13,957 bases of DNA from JAJFKJ01 sp964443025 (GCA_964443025.1 CAYUEL010000052.1:1-13957); one strand, 5' to 3'; counted from the stretch's first letter, positions 6,656-13,701 are shown. Made by a program: numbers and translations. The notes: generated by a model not told the origin, from the sequence alone.

Positions 6656-7825
6656 TCAATCCCGTCTCAAATTATCCGAGAGCGAAATCGGTGTCGGATA
6701 ACGCCAAACAATAATGTACGAGGATACAATAAACGTTAAGATGGTTGCAAACTGAATTAAATTATAGGCCGCATCTCCAATTACCATGCGATCTTTCGCC
6801 ACATAAGCAACCAACAATGAAAACTCGGATATTTGCCCTAATCGTACTCCAATTTCTAATGCACGCTTGGCTTCTTCTTGTGTGCGACGCAACAACAACC
6901 AAAAAACACCGGGTTTAATCAACAAGGTTAAACTTGCCAATATCAACGCAGGAATATAAATATCGCTGACCATGCCAAAATTTAATGTGGCTCCTAAAGC
7001 AAAAAAGAACATCACTAAAAAGAAATCGCGCAAGGGCTTTAAGCTTTCTGCAATGAACAATGAAATCGGACTGGTTGCAATGGAAACACCAGCAATAAAA
7101 GCACCGATCTCGTGCGACAAACCTATCATGTAGGAAAGTTCGGCGATGCCCAAACACCAACCAATCGCCACTAAAAATATGTATTCTTGAATGCGATCAA
7201 ATCGTTCAATCAATTTAATCAACACAAAACGTTCAAACATCCAACAAAATACAATCACTGCGGGCAACCCTAACACAATCTTCGCAATATCCACCACATG
7301 CAACCCATCACCACCTACTGCTTCAAGCCCCATGATAACAATAATGGCAATGATGTCTTGTAACAACAAGATGCTGATAACAATTTCACCCGTACGTTGA
7401 TGATGCAAAATAGTTGTCGGTAATAACTTCAACCCAATGATGGTGGATGAAAACATTAGGGTGGATCCAATCACCATACTTTCGCCCTGAGAAAATCCAA
7501 ACAACACAGAAACACCGTAACCAATCACACCGAATAAAAATGAACTGACCAACGTAATTACGGTTGTATTTTTAATCAAATGAATGAGGTTTTTCGGATC
7601 GAGGTTTAAGCCTAACAAGAACAACAAAAAGATAATGCCAATATCGGATAAATTCGCCAATAACGTCGGATCGCTGACCCATTGCGTTCCCCAAGGCCCT
7701 AAAATAGCGCCCAATGCAATGTAGGCGACAATGAGCGATTGACGCGTCAACAGCGCTAATGTGGCTAATACGGAAGCCCCGGCAAAAATTAAGAAGATAT
7801 AAAATACAAGAGGTTGTTCAAGCAT
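6656..7825 (-). CDS. Monovalent cation/proton antiporter, CPA2 family, membrane domain only
   Basis: A 389-residue membrane protein of the Na+/H+ exchanger (CPA2, Kef-like) family, expected to exchange K+ or Na+ for H+ across the inner membrane. It has about 12 hydrophobic segments. Diagnostic points are the N-terminal FLLFLLGLNLDP (66-77), the ion-site segment LLLQDIIAI (153-161, with Gln156-Asp157), SHEIGAFIAGVSIA (237-250), a helix with Lys304 in LLIKPGVFW, and GVRLGQISEFSLLVAYVA (326-343). KefB/KefC carry an extra C-terminal nucleotide-binding RCK domain of about 200 residues. It is absent here, so gating through such a domain would need another protein. The ATG at 7825 has no Shine-Dalgarno sequence. 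A promoter placed to start transcription at that ATG is described separately. The stop lies close to the GC-rich insert. The transported ion cannot be decided. Confidence 0.88.
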   Translation of the reverse strand: MLEQPLVFYIFLIFAGASVLATLALLTRQSLIVAYIALGAILGPWGTQWVSDPTLLANLSDIGIIFLLFLLGLNLDPKNLIHLIKNTTVITLVSSFLFGVIGYGVSVLFGFSQGESMVIGSTLMFSSTIIGLKLLPTTILHHQRTGEIVISILLLQDIIAIIVIMGLEAVGGDGLHVVDIAKIVLGLPAVIVFCWMFERFVLIKLIERFDRIQEYIFLVAIGWCLGIAELSYMIGLSHEIGAFIAGVSIATSPISLFIAESLKPLRDFFLVMFFFALGATLNFGMVSDIYIPALILASLTLLIKPGVFWLLLRRTQEEAKRALEIGVRLGQISEFSLLVAYVAKDRMVIGDAAYNLIQFATILTFIVSSYIIVWRYPTPISLSDNLRRD

Positions 7826-7831
7826 GCTCAG

Positions 7832-7860
7832 AGTATATCAGAAAAAACAAGGGGTTATAA
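7832..7860 (-). promoter_or_regulatory. Candidate promoter of the antiporter gene giving a leaderless mRNA
   Basis: The minus strand reads TTATAA (7855-7860), 17 bp, then TATACT (7832-7837), followed by exactly 6 nt and the ATG. A start point 7 nt after the -10 box would be the A of the ATG. No ribosome site precedes the ATG, which fits. The -35 match is only 4 of 6. Confidence 0.45.
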
Positions 7861-7863
7861 TGC

Positions 7864-7892
7864 TTGTGCAAGAGTTATCAAACTGATAAACT
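7864..7892 (+). promoter_or_regulatory. Weak candidate promoter of the 7928-8926 gene
   Basis: TTGTGC (7864-7869), a 17-bp spacer and TAAACT (7887-7892) lie about 35 bp before the ATG at 7928, in an AT-rich divergent intergenic region. Each hexamer has four matches to consensus. Nearby TATAAT at 7856-7861 is an alternative -10. Confidence 0.25.
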
Positions 7893-7927
7893 ATATATAT
7901 GGCCTATAGAATGTATTAGAGGTATCT

Positions 7928-8926
7928 ATGCCAGAACCTAGCCTTTCTCAAGTCGTATCCCGCGTCCTGAGGGAATTGCCCCCAGAAGCCCAGCCTAAAC
8001 TTGATGATATCCGCGCCTATTTTTCCGATCCTAATTTTAAGCCGAATGAAGGCATTACATTATTCTTTATGATATTGAATATGATCGCCCTCAAAGTCAT
8101 TGAAGAACAAAACGCACTCGCACAAAAAGGTAACGATAAAATGCTCAGCGTAGATGACCTGGCAGATGCAGCGGTGGAAGTTTTAGTCCAAGTTTTAGAT
8201 CAAGCTAAAGTAAATCCCAACGATCTGCAACGTTTTAATAACTTAATACAAATAGGAAACTTTCGTGTCTCAGATAAGTTATCCAATAGCCTTAACGATC
8301 AAAAAAAATTCGACGCCATGGACGAACAATGCAAAAAAATAAATGGATTGATTGGAGTAAAAGATATGGCAGAGGACGGAACCCCTGATTTTATCCATGG
8401 CAACCCAACCAAACGCTCAGTAAAGGAAGTATTGACTCCCGCCCAGGGTTTAGTTGGCTATAGGGTTACTCAATTTTGTACTTACCTTACTGAAGCACAG
8501 AGGATTTTGGCTAGACATCAAGCATTAACTGAATTGCGTGTCATTGTTGAAGATATCTTAGACTCAATAAGTGAATATCCTGAATATTCTATATGTGTAA
8601 AGGCAGCATTTCTTGAAATGAAACATACATTATCTAATCAACAGTTGAACGATTCCCAAAAAGCCGAAGGGGTTGTAAATATTTTTAAAAGGGATGGAGC
8701 CATCATTAAAGCCGAATTAAAACCAGAAAAAGCTTCCCGCTTTATGAATATTATGCGAGCAATCTTCAGCATCTTCTTTTTTAATCTTAAACCAACGCCA
8801 CAAGCTGCGACTGGAAAACTTCTCACTACGATGAAAAACATGGAAGGACAGCAAGCACATTTAAACACTTCGGAATCGCAATCTTCTGGAACATCTCAGT
8901 CACCTCCAAAATCTCACGGAGCGTAA
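7928..8926 (+). CDS. Unknown, mostly helical protein with a Ser/Gln/Gly-rich C-terminal tail
   Basis: A 332-residue protein I do not recognise. The start is supported by AGAGG at 7918-7922, 5 nt before the ATG. The sequence looks alpha-helical and soluble, with charged amphipathic stretches, one hydrophobic helix near residues 43-58 (ITLFFMILNMIALKVI) and a second short one near 272-287 (FMNIMRAIFSIFFFNL) preceded by Lys/Arg. The last 20 or so residues are disordered and polar (SESQSSGTSQSPPKSHGA). It has no signal peptide, no enzyme motif and only three cysteines (residues 136, 184 and 223). It stands alone: divergent from the antiporter and followed by the repeat array. Polar, small-residue tails are common on type IV (Dot/Icm) effectors of Legionellales, so an effector is possible, but that is inference from composition only. 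Confidence 0.8.
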   Translation: MPEPSLSQVVSRVLRELPPEAQPKLDDIRAYFSDPNFKPNEGITLFFMILNMIALKVIEEQNALAQKGNDKMLSVDDLADAAVEVLVQVLDQAKVNPNDLQRFNNLIQIGNFRVSDKLSNSLNDQKKFDAMDEQCKKINGLIGVKDMAEDGTPDFIHGNPTKRSVKEVLTPAQGLVGYRVTQFCTYLTEAQRILARHQALTELRVIVEDILDSISEYPEYSICVKAAFLEMKHTLSNQQLNDSQKAEGVVNIFKRDGAIIKAELKPEKASRFMNIMRAIFSIFFFNLKPTPQAATGKLLTTMKNMEGQQAHLNTSESQSSGTSQSPPKSHGA

Positions 8927-8952
8927 GTGAGATCATAAAATCCATCGCTCAG

Positions 8953-9034
8953 CTGATCGCTCGTTAACACTCGCGCTCTGACTCGAGATGAGTGGTAAGC
9001 GCCGGTCGGAGCGCGAGCGTCAGCGAGCGATCAG
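8953..9034. repeat. Inverted repeat at the head of the tandem array
   Basis: Arms 8953-8982 and 9005-9034 are reverse complements at 26 of 30 positions, around a 22-nt loop. The right arm is the core of the first 83-bp repeat unit, so the left arm is a single inverted copy of that core. It begins 26 bp after the stop of the 7928-8926 gene and may act as its 3' hairpin. Confidence 0.8.
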
Positions 9035-9510
9035 GTGGGTTGAAGACTGATGCACATCTTAGCACTCGAGATGAGCGGTAAGCGCCGGTCGGAGCGCGAG
9101 CGTCAGCGAGCGATCAGGTGGGTTGAAGATTGATGCACATCTTAGCACTCGAGATGAGCGGTAAGCGCCAGTCGGAGCGCGAGCGTCAGCGAGCGATCAG
9201 GTGGGTTGAAGATTGATGCACATCATTGAACAATGTCGCGCGCAATACCATCAGCATGCCGTGTGTATTCACACGGTATTCCTTTTAGCACTCGAGATGA
9301 GCGGTAAGCGCCGGTCTGAGCGCGAGCGTCAGCGAGCGATCAGGTGGGTTGAAGATTGATGCACATCTTAGCACTCGAGATGAGCGGTAAGCGCCAGTCG
9401 GAGCGCGAGCGTCAGCGAGCGATCAGGTGGGTTGAAGATTGATGCACATCATTGAACAATGTCGCGCGCAATACCATCAGCATGCCGTGTGTATTCACAC
9501 GGTATTCCTT
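8981..9510. repeat. Two-tier tandem repeat array (five 83-bp A units, two 60-bp B units)
   Basis: Unit A (78 bp plus a 5-bp TTAGC linker) starts ACTCGAGATGAG and occurs at 8981, 9064, 9147, 9290 and 9373. Unit B (60 bp, starting ATTGAACAATG) lies at 9225-9284 and 9451-9510, after the third and fifth A. The order is A-A-A-B-A-A-B. The second and third A plus B (9064-9289, 226 bp with linker) are repeated as the fourth and fifth A plus B (9290-9510), and the third and fifth A share the same CCAGTC variant. The first A is the most divergent. The 83-bp period is not a multiple of three, and there are no unique spacers, so it is neither coding nor CRISPR. With the head arm at 8953 it fills the whole gap between the two flanking genes. 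Confidence 0.95.
9485..9502. other. Hairpin in repeat unit B, downstream of the lipoprotein gene
   Basis: CCGTGTG (9485-9491) pairs with CACACGG (9496-9502) around TATT. The same hairpin is in the other B copy at 9259-9276. It lies 7 nt past the lipoprotein stop codon on the minus strand and could end or protect that transcript. It lacks a T run. Confidence 0.5.
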
Positions 9511-9857
9511 CAACAGCCGCCGGGAATGATACAGGTCGGTGCGGAAGCGACATCACCGTCTGAAGCCATCCAACCAAATTCACCCAGGGGTGTTGAGAAA
9601 GGATCATTCATCGCATGTACTTGTTGTGGAGAAGGTTTCGGATTACCGGGTTGCGCACGATACCAACGACCCGACAAATACTCACCCTCTTTTTGTATCG
9701 GCGGATGATAATTCCCCAAACCATCGAAATAGCCTTCCGATACATAGGCGGTTTGAAATTGCGCCGGTTGATAATAACCCGGATAACTGTAATGCCCACT
9801 CCCAGCGGCACAACCCGCCAAAAAGATGACGAATAATGTAGCAATGATATTTTTCAT
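9510..9857 (-). CDS. Small predicted lipoprotein of unknown function
   Basis: A 115-residue protein with a classic lipoprotein signal: Met-Lys-Asn, a hydrophobic stretch, and lipobox LAGC at 13-16, so Cys16 would be acylated and the mature part is about 100 residues. Residue +2 is Ala, which by E. coli rules favours the outer membrane. The mature part starts Gly/Ser/Tyr/Pro-rich (HYSYPGYYQPAQF), has many aromatic residues, and ends CIIPGGC with two further cysteines that could form a disulfide. I recognise no family. No ribosome site precedes the ATG at 9857. A promoter that would start transcription at the ATG is described separately. The gene lies 30 bp after putA. Its stop codon shares one base (9510) with the last B repeat unit, so its end is also the array border. 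Confidence 0.75.
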   Translation of the reverse strand: MKNIIATLFVIFLAGCAAGSGHYSYPGYYQPAQFQTAYVSEGYFDGLGNYHPPIQKEGEYLSGRWYRAQPGNPKPSPQQVHAMNDPFSTPLGEFGWMASDGDVASAPTCIIPGGC

Positions 9858-9863
9858 CTGCTG

Positions 9864-9891
9864 AGTATATCACACGACCCTGACATCTCAA
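9864..9891 (-). promoter_or_regulatory. Candidate promoter of the lipoprotein gene giving a leaderless mRNA
   Basis: The minus strand reads TTGAGA (9886-9891), 16 bp, then TATACT (9864-9869), followed by 6 nt and the ATG. TTGAGA matches the -35 consensus at 5 of 6 and overlaps the putA stop codon. Transcription 7 nt after the -10 box would start at the A of the ATG. The 10-mer TGATATACTC and its distance to the ATG are the same as at the antiporter gene. Confidence 0.5.
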
Positions 9892-12728
9892 TCCTCCAGC
9901 GACAACAACGATGCGTTACCGCCCATTGCTGCTGTATTGATCGAAATGACTTTCTCATTTACCAAGCGGAATAAATAATGCGGGCCCCCAGCTTTCGGAC
10001 CTGTTCCTGATAACCCTTGCCCACCAAAAGGTTGTGAACCGACGACCGCGCCAATCATGGTACGATTCACGTAAATATTCCCAGCATGAATGGATTCTGC
10101 AATATAAGCGTAATGATTCTGAATACGCGAGTGCATGCCGAATGTTAAACCAAATCCCGTGCTATTAATTTCATTCACCGTTTCATCCAATTTTTTGCCT
10201 TTAAAACGAAGCACATGTAATATCGGCCCAAATACTTCACCATGCAACGTTTTAATTGTATCGATTTCAATCAACGTTGGTGGAACATAACAACCTTCTT
10301 TTGCAGTCTCATTTAATTTTGATTGGTAAATCGAGAAACCTTGTTGACGCATCAACGCAATGTGTTGATTCAGCTGTTGTTGTGCATGCACATCAATTAC
10401 CGGCCCTATATCTGTTGCAATATCCGATGGATTTCCAACAATTAAAATATCCATTGCACCTTTAATTAATGTAATCAACGCATCATAAATATCTTCTTGT
10501 ATGAATAACACACGCAATGAAGAACAACGTTGTCCCGCAGAATCAAATGCCGATACAATAATATCTTGTGTCACTTGCTCTAATAAGGCAGATGAATCCA
10601 CTATCATTGCATTTTGTCCGCCCGTTTCCGCAACAAAAGGTACAATGGGTCCAGTCTTTTTCGCTAATGTTTGATTAATTGTATGTGCTACTTGCGTGGA
10701 ACCGGTGAACATAACACCTGCCACATCCGGATGTGAAAGCAATGTATCACCTATTTCATCACCTGAACCTAATACCAATTGCAACACATCACGAGGTAAT
10801 CCTGCTTCATAAAACAATTGAACCGCTTTATGCACAATGATGGGTGTTAATTTCGATGGTTTTGCAATCACCGTATTACCTGAGACTAACGCCGCAGCTA
10901 ATTGTCCAGTAAATATCGCCAATGGAAAATTCCATGGACTGATAGTAACCAATACACCGCGACCTTGATAAACAATTTGATTACACTCCCCTGTCACACT
11001 GGGTAACGTTTCGGGTATTGTAAAATGTTTTTCAGCTTGTTCGGCATAATATCGACAATAATCCACCGCTTCACGTACTTCATTGATGGCATTTAATAAT
11101 GTTTTCCCTGATTCGCTTATTAACAAAGCAATGAATTCGTGATGATGCTTTTCCAGCGTATCGGCCATTTGATGAAGTATTTTTGCCCGATGTTGTACGG
11201 ATGTTTTATGCCATGTGAAATAAGCTTTTCTTGCTGATAAAAATACCTGTTGAATACCTTCATGAGTGATTGATTTCGTAATATATTTATCTGATGAAAC
11301 ATGATTCAATTGCGCTTGTAAATGTTTCATGGTGGTGACATCTGTGACATTGATACCCATAGAATTTTTTCTCTCGGGCATGAAAATATCTGTCGGCAAA
11401 CATATACTAGGGTTTTCCTTATCTTTAAGTTCCCTCAATTTTTGAGCGGGATTTTGAACCAATGTATCTATATTTTCTTTAACATTCGCTGCCTGATGAA
11501 TAAATGATGTATTCGCGCCATTTTCTAATAAGCGTCGAACTAAATAAGCTAATAAATACCGATGACCACCCACAGGCGCATAAACGCGGCATTTCAATCC
11601 TTCTTCTGCCAGTAATTGATCATACAATGATTCACCCATACCTTGTAATCGTTGCATTTCAAAGTTTGTTCCCTTGGGAACTTGATTCAAAATAAACGCA
11701 GCTGTATAAGCATTGTGCGTTGCAAATTGCGGATAAATAATATCAGCGTGCTTAATCATTTTTTGCACACAAACCATGTACGATACATCCGTCGACATTT
11801 TTCGCGTATAAACGGGGTAATAAGGTAATCCCATGATTTGTGCTTGTTTAATTTCGTAGTCCCAATAAGCGCCCTTCACCAAACGTATCTTTAATTTTCG
11901 CTGGGTTCTTTTTGCTAGATCTAATAAAAAGTCTAATTGTGCAAGCGCACGTTTTTGATAAGCTTGAACGGCTATTCCCAAGCCTTGCCAATCACTCAGA
12001 TCATGATCTTCGGCCAGCTGTTGCAATAACGTTAATGTTAATTCAAGTTTATCGGCTTCTTCCGCATCAATCGTAAACTCTACATCACGATGCTTTGCCA
12101 ATAATGCCAGCTCTTTTAATTTTGGATAAAGATAAACAAACTGCTCTTTCCAACGATTGAATCGGAACGTCGGACTTAATGCTGTTAATTTAATGGATAT
12201 ACTAGCATCCTTTCCAATCCTTTCAATCGCATGTTTGTACAATTTAAAATAGTAATCCGCTTGCTCAAGCGTACAAGCGGATTCACCCAACATATCATAT
12301 GAAAAAAGATATCCTTTGGATTCCATGGGTTGCGAACGCATCAACGCTTCTTCAATGGTTTCACCCAAAACAAATTTTTTATCCAGCAATTCCATGGCTT
12401 GTTTAGCGGCAGCACGAGTCATGGGTGCCAAGAAACGAAACCAATGATGTTGCGTGATTTTATCCGCAATAAGCGCATCGACCGTAGGTGTGTCAGGAAT
12501 ACGTAACAACGCTTCTGCCAAACACATCAGCGCAATGCCTTTATCGCTCGATAAATCAAAAGCCGAAAGAAAATTATCCTTGCGTAAATTTTTAATCCAA
12601 TGATTGGCTAATTGTTCTGTTTGCTGTTGTTGTTCGGACGTGAACGCTAATTCATCCAGCAATGATTCAACGCATGTTGACTCATTTTTCTTCAATGCAT
12701 CATGAAGCGTTTCTAACTTGAAATTCAT
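9888..12728 (-). CDS. putA: Bifunctional proline dehydrogenase / L-glutamate-gamma-semialdehyde dehydrogenase, short form
   Basis: A 946-residue enzyme that oxidises proline to glutamate in two steps, passing electrons to quinone (FAD domain) and NAD+. The proline dehydrogenase barrel spans about 140-415: KLTALSPTF, LVKGAYWDYEIKQAQ (283-297), YTRK, ATHNAYTAAF and VYAPVGGHRYLLAYLVRRL (382-400). The aldehyde dehydrogenase domain spans about 480-930: SPWNFP, KPSKLTP with Lys623, FTGSTQV, ETGGQN with Glu701, and AGQRCSS with nucleophile Cys735. It ends with the family tail NTAAMGGNASLLSL, so it is complete. The ribbon-helix-helix DNA-binding domain of E. coli PutA (about 1320 residues) is absent, so it should not repress its own operon. 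It is slightly shorter than other short PutAs (about 1000). The start lies 9 nt after the carbonic anhydrase stop, with AGG overlapping that stop, indicating a shared transcript. Confidence 0.96.
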   Translation of the reverse strand: MNFKLETLHDALKKNESTCVESLLDELAFTSEQQQQTEQLANHWIKNLRKDNFLSAFDLSSDKGIALMCLAEALLRIPDTPTVDALIADKITQHHWFRFLAPMTRAAAKQAMELLDKKFVLGETIEEALMRSQPMESKGYLFSYDMLGESACTLEQADYYFKLYKHAIERIGKDASISIKLTALSPTFRFNRWKEQFVYLYPKLKELALLAKHRDVEFTIDAEEADKLELTLTLLQQLAEDHDLSDWQGLGIAVQAYQKRALAQLDFLLDLAKRTQRKLKIRLVKGAYWDYEIKQAQIMGLPYYPVYTRKMSTDVSYMVCVQKMIKHADIIYPQFATHNAYTAAFILNQVPKGTNFEMQRLQGMGESLYDQLLAEEGLKCRVYAPVGGHRYLLAYLVRRLLENGANTSFIHQAANVKENIDTLVQNPAQKLRELKDKENPSICLPTDIFMPERKNSMGINVTDVTTMKHLQAQLNHVSSDKYITKSITHEGIQQVFLSARKAYFTWHKTSVQHRAKILHQMADTLEKHHHEFIALLISESGKTLLNAINEVREAVDYCRYYAEQAEKHFTIPETLPSVTGECNQIVYQGRGVLVTISPWNFPLAIFTGQLAAALVSGNTVIAKPSKLTPIIVHKAVQLFYEAGLPRDVLQLVLGSGDEIGDTLLSHPDVAGVMFTGSTQVAHTINQTLAKKTGPIVPFVAETGGQNAMIVDSSALLEQVTQDIIVSAFDSAGQRCSSLRVLFIQEDIYDALITLIKGAMDILIVGNPSDIATDIGPVIDVHAQQQLNQHIALMRQQGFSIYQSKLNETAKEGCYVPPTLIEIDTIKTLHGEVFGPILHVLRFKGKKLDETVNEINSTGFGLTFGMHSRIQNHYAYIAESIHAGNIYVNRTMIGAVVGSQPFGGQGLSGTGPKAGGPHYLFRLVNEKVISINTAAMGGNASLLSLED

Positions 12729-12737
12729 GCTGATGAC

Positions 12738-13508
12738 CTACGGTGCAACGGTCACTTTTTTCACCTGACGTTGCTGAATTTCTTGTATTTCACGCGCATT
12801 GGGTTCTAAACCTAATTTTTCATAGGTTTTCTTATCTTCTTTGGCGTAATATTGTGGATGTTGCAACACATACCACGCAAACCCTTCGGTATAAGGAGGT
12901 GTTGTCAATGATCCCGTATAATAGTAATAACTCAAATTTTCGGGTAATAAATCACGTACATTCACACTGATTTGCCCTTCAGCGGGAGGCACTTCAATGG
13001 CATCAAACATGGCTTCGATAGCAGGATTCTCCTGACCGTATTCATACATCACAGCTATCACCGCATATTCATCGTCATCGCTGCGATTTACAAAGTGTAT
13101 TTCCATCGGTGCATGTTTACCATTAATTTCATGTTCACCCGGAACATGCCAATGCCATTGTATTAAGTAATAGGGTTTTCCATCAATCACAATACTGTTG
13201 TCTTTTTGACGTTCAACCGGAATCTTTTCTTTAAATACATAACCATTATTTTCGAAATTTAACGCAGTTTGACCATAATGAATTTCCAACGGCGGAAGAT
13301 CTGCATCCATAGGAGCAATAATATCGACCGGTGATTGGTAGTTACCCTGAGATGTATAACCGTAATCGGTGGTTACTTCAGACCAATATTCCGTCGGTTG
13401 ACCTTCTTTTTCAAGTTTTGTAGCAAGGTGTTTTTCAACTAGATCGCAAGCGACTAATAGAAAGGTTGGAATGAGTAATGTAAGTAATATTCGTTTTTTT
13501 ATAACCAT
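12738..13508 (-). CDS. Alpha-class carbonic anhydrase, predicted lipoprotein
   Basis: A 256-residue alpha-carbonic anhydrase that hydrates CO2 to bicarbonate outside the cytoplasm. The N-terminus is a lipoprotein signal with lipobox LVAC, and Cys21 would be acylated. Asp22 at +2 is an inner-membrane retention signal in E. coli. Family motifs are YQSPVDI (57-63), QWHWHVPGEHEINGKH (117-132) with zinc ligands His119 and His121, MEIHFV with His138, and SLTTPPYTEGF (200-210) with Thr202/Thr203. Unusual features: the NNGH motif bearing proton-shuttle His64 of human CA II reads NNGY (Tyr90), and Cys21 is the only cysteine, so the usual disulfide is missing. A strong AAGGAG (13516-13521) precedes the ATG by 7 nt. 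The gene lies 9 bp upstream of putA. A C-terminal extension (about 225-256) is charged and Gln-rich. Confidence 0.93.
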   Translation of the reverse strand: MVIKKRILLTLLIPTFLLVACDLVEKHLATKLEKEGQPTEYWSEVTTDYGYTSQGNYQSPVDIIAPMDADLPPLEIHYGQTALNFENNGYVFKEKIPVERQKDNSIVIDGKPYYLIQWHWHVPGEHEINGKHAPMEIHFVNRSDDDEYAVIAVMYEYGQENPAIEAMFDAIEVPPAEGQISVNVRDLLPENLSYYYYTGSLTTPPYTEGFAWYVLQHPQYYAKEDKKTYEKLGLEPNAREIQEIQQRQVKKVTVAP

Positions 13509-13515
13509 GATATAT

Positions 13516-13521
13516 CTCCTT
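13516..13521 (-). promoter_or_regulatory. Ribosome binding site of the carbonic anhydrase gene
   Basis: The minus strand reads AAGGAG 7 nt before the ATG at 13508. It is one of the strongest sites in the window and fixes the start. Confidence 0.8.
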
Positions 13522-13527
13522 AAAATC

Positions 13528-13588
13528 TTAGGCTCATCACATCCGCTCGCCAGCCGAGCGGCTCTGTTTTAGGCTCATCACATCCGCT
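13528..13588. repeat. 20-bp direct repeat pair
   Basis: The same 20-bp sequence, beginning TTAGGCTCATC, occurs at 13528-13547 and 13569-13588, separated by 21 bp. A shorter piece (CTCATCAC) recurs at 13703-13710, just after the palindrome. They flank the left side of palindrome copy 2 and may record a local duplication or insertion. Confidence 0.7.
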
Positions 13589-13594
13589 TGTATC

Positions 13595-13701
13595 GTCATT
13601 GCGATCCCTGTCTTGATCTCGTCATTGCGAGCCCGGAGGGCGAAGCAATCCATTCTGACCCAGTTGTGGATTGCTTCGGCCCTTTGGGCCTCGCAATGAC
13701 G
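13595..13701. repeat. Palindromic dispersed repeat, copy 2 (imperfect arms)
   Basis: The left arm (13620-13652) and right arm (13667-13701) pair around a 14-nt loop. The right arm is identical to the 35-bp right arm of copy 1 (2223-2257). The left arm differs in the middle (AGCCCGGAGGGCG) and is 2 nt shorter. As in copy 1, the left arm is preceded by CTTGATCTC and, a few bases further up, by a short extra arm tip (13595-13604). It lies between lpdA and the carbonic anhydrase gene and could form the 3' hairpin of the lpdA transcript. Confidence 0.9.

Noticed and set aside
6644..6660. ATTGAAA/TTTCAAT inverted repeat at the antiporter stop
   Set aside because: Short AT-only stem that overlaps the stop codon. 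It could arise by chance.
9485..9502. Intrinsic terminator of the lipoprotein gene
   Set aside because: The stem is good, but no T run follows on the minus strand, so it is listed only as a hairpin.
8981..9510. CRISPR-like direct repeats
   Set aside because: Units are 83 bp and directly adjoin through a 5-bp linker. There are no unique spacers and no cas genes nearby.
9439..9829. Plus-strand open frames across the B repeat and the lipoprotein gene
   Set aside because: Antisense to a lipoprotein with a clear signal peptide and lipobox, with no ribosome site or recognisable product.
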